Of a stretch of DNA of 64,000 nucleotides, positions 50,544 through 58,481 are shown piece after piece (positions within the stretch are counted from its first letter, which is position 1; each line of letters starts with the position of its first letter). The notes under the pieces are model-generated. The model had not been told where the DNA came from and did not search any database. It saw nothing but the letters and a program-made list of their open reading frames with translations. A program made the position numbers and the translations under genes. The stretch comes from Streptomyces ortus (GTDB lineage Bacteria; Actinomycetota; Actinomycetes; Streptomycetales; Streptomycetaceae): contig NZ_JAIFZO010000002.1 of the NCBI RefSeq assembly GCF_026341275.1, positions 5,548,118-5,612,117 of the forward strand, written 5' to 3'.

Positions 50544-53342
50544 TTACACCCACGTCCGGGGGCGGTAGCGGTTGGCGCGCTCCACCAGATCGATCCTCTC
50601 CTCGCCACCCTGGGCGAGCCGGGCCAGTGTCCGGTACGAACGCTCCAGTCCGAAGCGCAGGCCCCGCTCGTCCAGGTCACTGCCGAGCAGTACGGTCCGC
50701 GCACCGGTGTTCGAGGGCGCGGAACCCTGGATACCGGAGAGTACCCAGTCCAGGGCGCAGCCAAGGACCTCTGTGGACAACTGCTCGCGGCGCACCGCGT
50801 CCAGGCCGTACCCGTCCAGCGCCTCGACCTGGGCCGCGGCCGAGGTCAGCTCGTCCAGGAACGGCGTCACAGCGCCCCCGGAAGACCCAGGAGCCACAGC
50901 GGCTCCCGTGGCCCCGGGCGGAGCCCCCGGCGCTCCCGGCGGGCGCGGAGCGGCCTCGGCCAGCCGCTGCCTCAGCCGTGCCCGGACCGCGGCGACCCGG
51001 GCCGCCGTGTAGTGGATCGAGGACTCCGGCACCGACTCCAGCGTCCGTACGGCGCCGGTGCGGTCGCCCGCCGCGAGCTGGACGCGGGCCAGGCCGAACG
51101 CGGCGCTCACATAGCTCGGGTCGGTGATCCACACCAGCCGGTAGTACTCGGCGGCGTTGTCCAGCTGCCCGAGGACCTCCGCGCACAGGCCGAGGGCCAG
51201 CTTGGGCGCGGGCTCGCCCGGGAACGCGTCGTAGATGGCGTCGAAGGACACCGCCGCCACCTCGTGGTCGCCGGCCGCGAGCGCCGCGACGCCCCGGTAC
51301 CAGACGACCCGCCAGTCGTCGGGGTGGTCCCTCTCCAGCGTTTCGAGCGCGCTGGTCGCCTCGTCGAGCTCGCCCAGCTCCAGGCGGGCCCGCAGTTCGC
51401 GCAGCCGCAGCTCGGGGGAGCCGGCGGGGGCCGACCGCAGGGCGCTGATCAGCTCGCCGGGCGCGGACGTCATGAGGCCGGCCAGGAACCCGGCGTTCGG
51501 ATCGCCGGGGTCGACATGGGGGACCGGGAGCGCCAGCGAGGCGGCCGAGGTGTTCAGCGGCTTGATGAGGGAGGCGGGGTCGGGCACCGGAAGAGAGGAA
51601 CCGTTCGTTCCGGTCGCCGAAGCCGAAGCCGAAGCCGAAGCCGAAGCCGAAGCCGAAGCCGGAGCCGGAGCCGGAGCCGAAGCCGGAGCCGAAGCCGAAG
51701 CCGGCGCCCCGTTCGTCCCGGCCGGCAGCCGCGGCGCGCCGTTCGCCCCGGCGGTCACCGCCGCCGCGCCCCGCTTCTCCCGTTTCCCCCGCTTCTCCCG
51801 TACGGACTCCACCCGTACGCCCAGCCGTGACACATCGCCGTTCAGCTTGCCGAACAACTCCGTGTCCGTGACCCGCAGTTCGGGACCGAACAGGGTGGAG
51901 AGCGCGGGCCGCGGCCGGCCCGTCTGCGTGGCGACGACCTCGCGCAGCACACCCGTGAGCTGCTCGGCCATCTCCTGCGCGGAGGCGAACCTGCGGGCCG
52001 GATCGGGGTCGGTGGCCCGTACGAGCAGCCGGTAGAACGACTCGTAGGTGCGGAAGACCTCGATGTTGTCGGGGTCGGGCAGGGAGTCCACGAACACGTT
52101 CGTGTAGCCCTGGAAGTCGAAGGTCATCACGGCCAGGGTGCGGGCGACCGTGTACAGGTCGGAGGCGACCGAGGGGCCCACGTCGGCGACCTCCGGGGCC
52201 TGGTAGCCGACCGTGCCGTAGATGGCCGACTCGTCGTCGTCCATCCTGCGCACCGCGCCCATGTCGATCAGCTTGAGCTGGTCCTCGGTCTGTATCGCGT
52301 TGTCGACCTTGAAGTCGCAGTACAGGAGGTTGCGGCTGTGCAGATGGCCCAGCGCCTCCAGCGCCTCGATGCCGTACGCGCAGGCCTGCTCCACCGGCAG
52401 CGGGTCCCGCTTGCCGGTCGCGGTGCGGCGGTCGTTGGCGATCTCCTTGAGCGACTTGCCGCCGACGTACTCCATGACGATGTAGCCGTCGAGGGAGCCG
52501 GTGCGCTGGTCGAGGTGCTCCACGAAGTTGTAGATCCGCACGATGTTCGAGTGCTCGATCTCGGCGAGGAAGCGGCGCTCGGAGATCGCGGCGGCCATGG
52601 CGTCCTGGTCGCCGGTGTCGAGGAGGCCCTTGAGGACCACCCAGCGGTCGGACACCGCCCGGTCGACGGCCAGATAGACCCAGCCGAGCCCGCCGTGCGC
52701 CAGACAGCCCATGACCTCGTACTGGCCGTGCACGATGTCACCGGTCCGCAGCTTCGGCACGAACGAGTACGGGTGGCCGCACTTGGTGCAGAAACCCTCC
52801 GTGCGGCCGGACCGCTCCCCGCGCGAACGCCCCACCGGCGCCCCGCAGTCGGACCGCGAGCAGAATCGCTTCCGCTCCGGAACCTCGGGGTTCTCCTGCA
52901 CCATCGCGTGCGGATCGGGCCGCGGCACGTCCGGCACCTGGACGAGACCGACACCGAGCCGCCCGCGGCTGGAGGAACCGGCCGCCGAACCGGAACTGCG
53001 CACCGACACCGAACGGCCCGACGAGCGCCCCGAGACGGCCCGCGAGAGACGGCCCGACACCGACCGCCGGGACTGGGAGGAGCGCGCCGAGGAGCGGGCC
53101 GACGCACGGGAGCCGGAGCGCGAACTGCCGCTGCCGGAGCCGCGCGAGTTCCGGCCGCCCGCCGTGATCCCGGTCGGCGGCGAACCAACCGAGCCGGTCG
53201 ACGAGACGACCGGCGCCAGACCGCAGGTGTCGCAGTACAGCTCGCCGCCGCCCACGTCCTCGTACGACCCGGGGCAGCCGGGCCGCTGACACTGCTTCTG
53301 CTGACTCTCCTGACCCGGCCGGCTCTCGTTCGGCTGACTCAT
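50544..53342 (-). CDS. pknG: PknG-type Ser/Thr kinase (zinc ribbons, kinase, TPR)
   Basis: A 932-aa cytosolic kinase. Ribbon 1 has C18, C23, C37 and C40. A Ser/Arg-rich linker leads to ribbon 2 (CSRSDCG...CTKCG, about 160-190), which is rubredoxin-like as in mycobacterial PknG. The kinase domain (about 205-460) has GGLGWVYLA, the lysine in VVLKG, catalytic YCDFKVDN in place of HRD-K-N, and LIDMGAV for DFG, both variations close to PknG. The TPR region is about 640-830. PknG senses amino-acid supply and phosphorylates FHA proteins (GarA/OdhI). ATG 53342 overlaps the upstream stop (ATGA). Confidence 0.85.
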   Translation of the reverse strand: MSQPNESRPGQESQQKQCQRPGCPGSYEDVGGGELYCDTCGLAPVVSSTGSVGSPPTGITAGGRNSRGSGSGSSRSGSRASARSSARSSQSRRSVSGRLSRAVSGRSSGRSVSVRSSGSAAGSSSRGRLGVGLVQVPDVPRPDPHAMVQENPEVPERKRFCSRSDCGAPVGRSRGERSGRTEGFCTKCGHPYSFVPKLRTGDIVHGQYEVMGCLAHGGLGWVYLAVDRAVSDRWVVLKGLLDTGDQDAMAAAISERRFLAEIEHSNIVRIYNFVEHLDQRTGSLDGYIVMEYVGGKSLKEIANDRRTATGKRDPLPVEQACAYGIEALEALGHLHSRNLLYCDFKVDNAIQTEDQLKLIDMGAVRRMDDDESAIYGTVGYQAPEVADVGPSVASDLYTVARTLAVMTFDFQGYTNVFVDSLPDPDNIEVFRTYESFYRLLVRATDPDPARRFASAQEMAEQLTGVLREVVATQTGRPRPALSTLFGPELRVTDTELFGKLNGDVSRLGVRVESVREKRGKREKRGAAAVTAGANGAPRLPAGTNGAPASASAPASAPAPAPASASASASASASASATGTNGSSLPVPDPASLIKPLNTSAASLALPVPHVDPGDPNAGFLAGLMTSAPGELISALRSAPAGSPELRLRELRARLELGELDEATSALETLERDHPDDWRVVWYRGVAALAAGDHEVAAVSFDAIYDAFPGEPAPKLALGLCAEVLGQLDNAAEYYRLVWITDPSYVSAAFGLARVQLAAGDRTGAVRTLESVPESSIHYTAARVAAVRARLRQRLAEAAPRPPGAPGAPPGATGAAVAPGSSGGAVTPFLDELTSAAAQVEALDGYGLDAVRREQLSTEVLGCALDWVLSGIQGSAPSNTGARTVLLGSDLDERGLRFGLERSYRTLARLAQGGEERIDLVERANRYRPRTWV
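51615..51704 (-). repeat. 6-bp GCCGAA/GCCGGA tandem repeat in pknG-like gene
   Basis: About 14 hexamer units encode an alternating Ala-Ser/Ala-Pro run between the kinase and TPR domains. In frame; probably a flexible, length-variable linker. Confidence 0.8.
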
Positions 53343-54661
53343 GACTCCCCCCTCCGGTCCTGCGGTCCGCCGTCGCCGGGGACCCTCGGCACCAGTACTT
53401 CGGCGGCTGCCTGCTGATAGCGCAGCACCGCCTGTTCCGCCACGCGCAGGTCGCAGGGCGCGCTCCACAGCATGCGGCGCGCCGCGTCGTACCGCTCCAC
53501 CAGCAGCGGATCCTCCGCGAAGCCGAGCCGGGCGACCTTCGCCTTGTACGCGTCGAGCCGGCCGCGCAGTTCGGCGCGGACCGCGAGCGGCGCGGTGACC
53601 GCGGTCAACGACTCGCGGGCGCGCAGCAGTTCGTCCTCGGCCTTCTCCTCCAGGGACTCCAGCAGGGGTGAGAGGCGGTGCCACTGCGCGTGCCTGCGGT
53701 ACTCGGAGGCCATGGCCAGCTGTTCCTGCAGCGCGGTCGGCGGGCCGCTCACCGCGGGCACCTCGGAGGCGGCGATCTTCGCCAGCACCTCGCCGCGCGC
53801 GCTCCGCGCCTCGGCCAGGGTGCGGTCCGCGCGGCTCAGCACGTCCCGCAGCCGCACCAGCCGCGCCTCCGCGTCCTGCCGCACGGTGAGCACGGCGTCG
53901 ATCTCGCGGCGCACCTCGTCCAGGGCGCGTGCCTCGCGGTCGTAGCGCGTCGTGTCGGGCCGGCCGCCGCCCGGCGCCGAACTGCCCTGCGCGGGCGCCC
54001 AGAAGGCCAGCGGGTCGGACACCACCTGCTCGCGCAACGACGTCAGGGTGCGGGTGATCCGCTCCAGGTCGTCGCCCGAGGGGTGCTCACCGGGCCGTAC
54101 GCCCACGGAGTGCGCGAGCCTGCGGGTGCGCTGCAGTTCCGCGGCCAGTAAATCTATCCGGGCGGGCAGCGCCGACCAGACGGCGTCGGCGGTGACGACC
54201 ATGTCCAGCGAGGTCGCGTACAGCTCGTTCATCCGCTCGACGAGTTCGGCGAGGGTGAAGCGCTCGCTCAGTCGGCCCGTGCCCGCCATCGTGGGCGCGG
54301 CGGCCGTCGCGGTCGCGCTGCCGGCCACCGTGACGCTCTCGCCGCGCAGCAGTTCCGTCAGTTCGACGAGGTCGTCGCGGCTCGACCAGCGTCTGCGGGA
54401 ACGGATCTCGCGCGCGGTGCGCAGCGCGTCGGCGTACGCGTCGAAGTAGGACCAGAGCAGGGTGATCGACGCCTCGGCGGTGCTCCAGCGCTCCTTGGTC
54501 GTGCCCGTCAGCTCGGCACCTTCGAGGAGTCTGCGGCCCGCGTGGTCCTGGAGGGCGAGGAGCGAGGTCTCGATGGCCTCGTGCTCCGCGCCGAGCCGCG
54601 CCAGCGCACGGTCCACCTCGTCCCGGTCCAGTACCGGCCCGGATGGTCCCGCGACGCCCAT
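53339..54661 (-). CDS. Coiled-coil protein of the PknG cluster
   Basis: A 440-aa cytoplasmic, strongly helical protein with no known catalytic motif. Heptad-like segments include LARLGAEHEAIETSLLALQDH (about 20-40), EVRREIDAVLTVRQDAEARLVRLRDVLSRADR (about 250-280) and LLESLEEKAEDELLRARESL (about 340-360). ATG 54661 follows GAGGGGTGATCG. It overlaps the kinase gene by ATGA, so production is coupled. It probably links the membrane receptor parts to the kinase, but this is inference. Confidence 0.75.
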   Translation of the reverse strand: MGVAGPSGPVLDRDEVDRALARLGAEHEAIETSLLALQDHAGRRLLEGAELTGTTKERWSTAEASITLLWSYFDAYADALRTAREIRSRRRWSSRDDLVELTELLRGESVTVAGSATATAAAPTMAGTGRLSERFTLAELVERMNELYATSLDMVVTADAVWSALPARIDLLAAELQRTRRLAHSVGVRPGEHPSGDDLERITRTLTSLREQVVSDPLAFWAPAQGSSAPGGGRPDTTRYDREARALDEVRREIDAVLTVRQDAEARLVRLRDVLSRADRTLAEARSARGEVLAKIAASEVPAVSGPPTALQEQLAMASEYRRHAQWHRLSPLLESLEEKAEDELLRARESLTAVTAPLAVRAELRGRLDAYKAKVARLGFAEDPLLVERYDAARRMLWSAPCDLRVAEQAVLRYQQAAAEVLVPRVPGDGGPQDRRGES

Positions 54662-54777
54662 CGATCACCCCTCGTTTCCTGTTGCCCGCGCCGGTCTGTG
54701 CCGATACCGCTCGTCCCGCGCCGCTCGTCTCGTCGTCCCGCTGCGAAAGTACCCGCGGAACTACCGGAGTGTCATGG

Positions 54778-55812
54778 TCATTTGTACTGGACCGGGGGTG
54801 GCCCGGACGACTCACCGAGGCTCTCGGCGAGCCACTTGTCGTACGACTTCTGCCAGCCGTCCTTGCGGTAGTCCACCAGGATCCCGTTGACCCGGCGCAC
54901 CAGGTCGTCGGCGCCCTTCCTCATCGCCACGCCGTAGAACTCGTCCGTGAACGGCTCGCCCTTGAGCCCGACCGTCGGATCCTGCGCGGCCTGGCTGGCG
55001 GCGAGCGCCCCGTCGGTCACCACCGCGTCGGCCTCGCCGAGCTGCAGCCGTACCAGGCAGTCGAGTTGGTTCGGCACGGTGCGGTCCTTGAAGTCGGCGG
55101 ATGCCGGGAGGGTGCCGGCCGTCCTCGCCGCGTCCAGCGCGTCCCAGGCGGTCGAGCTCTTCGCCGTGCAGATGCGCTTGTCCGCCAGTGACTTGTCGAG
55201 GCCGGTGATGTCCGACTTCTTCGGGGCGAGCACCTGCTGGCCGGTCTCGAAGTACGGCGAGGAGAAAGCGACCTGCTTCAGCCGCTCGCAGTTGATCGTC
55301 ATGGTGCGCACCACCATGTCGACCTTGCCGTCCTGGATCGCCGGGACGCGCTGGTCGGTGGGGATGGCCCGGAAGCGGATGTTGCCGGGCCTGTCCCCGA
55401 CGATCTTGTCCGCGATCTCGTGCGCGAGGTCGATGTCGAAGCCCTCCAGCTCGGCGTCGTCCGACTCGCTGTTCGGGTCGCGATAGCCGAAGCGGTAGCT
55501 GTTCTGGTCGACCCCGACGATCAGAAAACCGCGCTCCTTGATCTTCTGGACCGTCGTGCCGTTCTGGTCGCCCGAGGACGGTGACAGGCTCTGCTTCTCG
55601 GGGTCCGGGCACTTCGCAGCCCTGATCTGGTCGCCCTTGGCCGTGCCCGGCCCGCCGAGGGCCTCCGTGTCGGTCTGCCGTGACTGGGTCACCGGCAGCA
55701 GCAGCGCGAAGACCGCCGCCAGGGCGCAGACGACCGCCATGGCCCCCACTCCGCCCCAGCCCCGCAGGCTGGCTCGCAGACGTCGTGCGTTCATCGTCAT
55801 GCCCCCTCTCAC
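54778..55812 (-). CDS. glnH: GlnH-like extracytoplasmic amino-acid-binding protein
   Basis: A family-3 solute-binding protein of about 344 aa. One N-terminal helix (MAVVCALAAVFALLLP) holds it in the membrane. No lipobox cysteine is seen, unlike mycobacterial GlnH. The binding domain (about 90-335) has FLIVGVDQNSYRFGY, EGFDIDLAHEIADKI, VDMVVRTMTINCERL and VAFSSPYFETGQQVL, typical of polar amino-acid receptors. GTG 55812 overlaps the upstream stop (GTGA) with GGAG before it; ATG 55800 or 55794 are alternatives. No ABC permease is linked, so it is a sensor rather than a transporter subunit. Confidence 0.82.
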   Translation of the reverse strand: MRGGMTMNARRLRASLRGWGGVGAMAVVCALAAVFALLLPVTQSRQTDTEALGGPGTAKGDQIRAAKCPDPEKQSLSPSSGDQNGTTVQKIKERGFLIVGVDQNSYRFGYRDPNSESDDAELEGFDIDLAHEIADKIVGDRPGNIRFRAIPTDQRVPAIQDGKVDMVVRTMTINCERLKQVAFSSPYFETGQQVLAPKKSDITGLDKSLADKRICTAKSSTAWDALDAARTAGTLPASADFKDRTVPNQLDCLVRLQLGEADAVVTDGALAASQAAQDPTVGLKGEPFTDEFYGVAMRKGADDLVRRVNGILVDYRKDGWQKSYDKWLAESLGESSGPPPVQYK

Positions 55813-57278
55813 CGGTACTCCGACAGCCTGCGCCCGACGCCGAGCAACGCGCCGGCGGCGGCCAGCACGGCGAGCACCGCGGCGCCCGGTACGAGGCCGT
55901 CCATCGCGCCCCGGCCGTCACCGGCCGCCTGCTCGAACTCGGCGCGCTCGTGCTTGAGCGCGGCCTCCAGGTTCGTGTCCACGCTGTCGAAGCACTCGCC
56001 CGTCGGCTTGTCCGCGGAGGAGCCGATGATCTTGGCGAGGGCGCCCTGGTAGTTGCCCAGCGTGTCCTGGTCGCGGGCTTGCGCGTGCCGTTCCTTCCAG
56101 ACCTTCATGCTGCCGGTCGCCGTCTCGACCGGCTTCACCCCGGCGCTGTCGTCGGCGAGCTCGGCGGCGGCGGCCAGCTTCGTGGTGAGGACCTTCATCT
56201 GCTGCTCGAAGCTGTAGTCGAACGTGTCCACGGTCCTCTTGTCGGCGCCCGAGCCCAGGTCCATGGTCTCCGCGCCGCGGGAGACCAGCGTCAGGTTCTC
56301 GTTGCTGCGGGCCTTGAGCGAGGCCAGCCGGGCGTCGTTGAGCGTGTTCAGGGAGCGCACACCGTGGTCGTACGAGTCGTTCAGGCCGGCGCGGGCGACG
56401 GTGTGGCCGACGACCAGCCAGAGCAGGACGACCGTGGTCGCGGCCGTGGCGGCGACCAGGCCGTGGTTCAGCACGCGGTTCGTCCGGCGGTAGTTGCGCC
56501 GCTGGGCCCACCCGAGGCCGCCGATGGCCACGGCGCCGGCGCCGATCGCGATCCACGGATAGGGCGTCGCGTCGTTGTAGTCGGAGCGCAGCCGCTGGTT
56601 CTCCACCGTGTAGAGATCCTCGGCGTCCCGCAGCATGATCTGCATCTTCGCGTTCGCGTACCGCAGGTAGGCGCCCCCGAGGGGGTAGCCCTGGCGGTTG
56701 TTGGCGCGGGCCCGCTCGACCAGGCCCTTGTACTCGGGGAGCATCGTGTTCAGCTTGGTGATGGTCTTCGCCGAGGGGGAGTCGGGCTGGGAGTTGGCCG
56801 CCGCCGTCACCAGTTTGTCGGCGGCCTGGCCGATGTTGCGCTCGTAGTCGTCGCGGGACGTCTTCGTCTCCTGGCCGCCCGCGAGGAAGCCGCTCGACGC
56901 CGCCGTGTTGGCGGCGGCGAGGGAGCGGTAGATGTCCGCCGCGTCGGCGCTCAGCGGCTGGCTGCTGTGCAGCACGTCGTCCGCGGCGGCCGAACGTTCC
57001 GTCATCTCCCAGGCGGTGAGCGCGCCGAACGCGACGACCAGGACGGCGAGGACCGCGCCGATGATGCGCAGCCTGCCGGGCTCGGTGGTCGCCCCGGCCT
57101 TCAGCCGGTCGACGCCCTCCGCCCACGCCGTGCGCCGCGGCGGCCCGGCGCCGGGCGTACCCGGCCGGCCCCGCGGCCCCGGCGGCGGAGCCTGCGGTGG
57201 GACCTGCGGTGGGACCGCGGGTGACGCGCCCGCCCGCCCCCGCGGTGGCACCGCCGTGCTCTGCTGCTGGTCTGTCAC
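55809..57278 (-). CDS. glnX: GlnX-like four-helix membrane sensor protein
   Basis: A 489-aa protein. GTG 57278 follows GGGGGAGG. After a Pro-rich cytoplasmic start, helix 1 is about 72-92 and the extracytoplasmic helical region about 95-235. Helices 2 and 3 are about 237-256 and 275-295, a second extracytoplasmic helical domain spans about 296-455, and helix 4 is about 460-482. Two sensor-like four-helix bundles with four membrane helices is the layout of GlnX, which passes the GlnH signal to PknG in mycobacteria. Gene order GlnX-GlnH-PknG is kept, with one extra gene between. Confidence 0.8.
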   Translation of the reverse strand: MTDQQQSTAVPPRGRAGASPAVPPQVPPQAPPPGPRGRPGTPGAGPPRRTAWAEGVDRLKAGATTEPGRLRIIGAVLAVLVVAFGALTAWEMTERSAAADDVLHSSQPLSADAADIYRSLAAANTAASSGFLAGGQETKTSRDDYERNIGQAADKLVTAAANSQPDSPSAKTITKLNTMLPEYKGLVERARANNRQGYPLGGAYLRYANAKMQIMLRDAEDLYTVENQRLRSDYNDATPYPWIAIGAGAVAIGGLGWAQRRNYRRTNRVLNHGLVAATAATTVVLLWLVVGHTVARAGLNDSYDHGVRSLNTLNDARLASLKARSNENLTLVSRGAETMDLGSGADKRTVDTFDYSFEQQMKVLTTKLAAAAELADDSAGVKPVETATGSMKVWKERHAQARDQDTLGNYQGALAKIIGSSADKPTGECFDSVDTNLEAALKHERAEFEQAAGDGRGAMDGLVPGAAVLAVLAAAGALLGVGRRLSEYR

Positions 57279-57479
57279 CTGACCTCCCCCATGGTCGTCG
57301 CCGGTCACCTCCGCCCGGCGCCGAGGAGCACGGGAGGAGACGCACGGCCGCAAGTATCCCCGCCGGGACCGACATCCGACCAGGTCTTGACGCGATCTTG
57401 GTCGGATTGCGGCCCGGTGAAGATCCCGCACCCCCTGCCCATGAATACGCCAACCCGAACTGTTCGGTTCCCCGCGTGC

Positions 57480-58481
57480 TCAGACCCTCTCGTAAAACTC
57501 CCGCACGCGCGCGTGCGCCCGTCCCGGGGCGCCCTGGCGGTCGAGGCCGAGGAGCGCGGCGCCGAGGACCGGCCGGGCGGTGACGACCCGGGGCACGGCC
57601 TTGGGGGCCCGCTCCGCCAGCAGCTCCCGTACGCGGTCGTCGAGTTGGGGATGGCGGGCGGCCAGCACCCCGCCGCCGAGCAGCACCGGCGCCTCCTCGC
57701 CCAGCAGGTCGAGGCGGGTGAGCGCGACGACCGCCATGCTCACGATCTCGTCCGCCAGCCGGTCGACGAGCGCGCGGGCCACCGGGTCGCCGTCCGCCGC
57801 CGTGGCGAACAGGACCGGCGTCAGCTCGTGCCGCCGCGGGTCCGCGATGCGGCCCAGGTGCAGGGCCTCGATCAGCGCGTACATCGTGGGCAGGCCGAAG
57901 TGCGCGGGCAGGGCGCGGGCCAGTTCGGTCGGGGCGCCCCGGCCGTCCTCGGCGCGCGCCGCGTGCCACAGCGCCTCCTCGGCGAGGCCCGAGCCGCCGC
58001 CCCAGTCGCCGGAAAGGCGGCCCAGGGCGGGGAAGCGGGCGACCCGGCCGTCGGGCCGCATCCCCACGCAGTTGATGCCCGCGCCGCACACCACGGCGAC
58101 GCCCCGCGGCTCCTCGACACCGGCCCGCAGTATCGCGAAGGTGTCGTTGCGGACCTCCACGGTCGTCCCCCACGCGCGCGCGTGCAGCGCGGCGGCCAAC
58201 TGCTCCTCCTCCACCGGCAGATCGGCGTTGGCGAGACACGCCGAGACATGGCCGACGGCGGTGACGCCCGCGGCGGCGAAGGCCCGGCCGACGGCGTCGG
58301 CGAGCGTGTCCACCGCCTGCCGGACGCCGACGACGGGAGGCCGGAACCCGCCGCCGCGCGCCGTGGCGAGCACGCTCCCGTCGGCCGCCACGACCGCGAC
58401 ATCGGTCTTGCTGTTGCCCGCGTCGACGGCGAGGACGGTCCCGCCGTCGCCCGCACCGTCCCTGGGCACGGTCACCGTCAC
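57480..58481 (-). CDS. csnK: BadF/N-acetylglucosamine kinase-type sugar kinase CsnK
   Basis: A 333-aa ASKHA-fold kinase that phosphorylates incoming amino sugar. The phosphate-1 motif AVDAGNSKTDVAVV lies near the N-terminus. VVCGAGINCVGM and LSGDWGGGSGLAEEAL are family signatures of GlcNAc/glucosamine kinases, and VLLGGGVL is the adenosine motif. GTG 58481 overlaps the csnH stop (GTGA). It is the last gene of the operon, so the substrate is likely glucosamine or its oligomers. Confidence 0.82.
   Translation of the reverse strand: MTVTVPRDGAGDGGTVLAVDAGNSKTDVAVVAADGSVLATARGGGFRPPVVGVRQAVDTLADAVGRAFAAAGVTAVGHVSACLANADLPVEEEQLAAALHARAWGTTVEVRNDTFAILRAGVEEPRGVAVVCGAGINCVGMRPDGRVARFPALGRLSGDWGGGSGLAEEALWHAARAEDGRGAPTELARALPAHFGLPTMYALIEALHLGRIADPRRHELTPVLFATAADGDPVARALVDRLADEIVSMAVVALTRLDLLGEEAPVLLGGGVLAARHPQLDDRVRELLAERAPKAVPRVVTARPVLGAALLGLDRQGAPGRAHARVREFYERV

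Noticed and set aside
48861..51830. 989-codon plus-strand ORF opposite the phosphatase and kinase
   Set aside because: Antisense shadow with low-complexity Arg/Gly/Val composition and no motifs; the opposite frames have full PP2C and kinase signatures.
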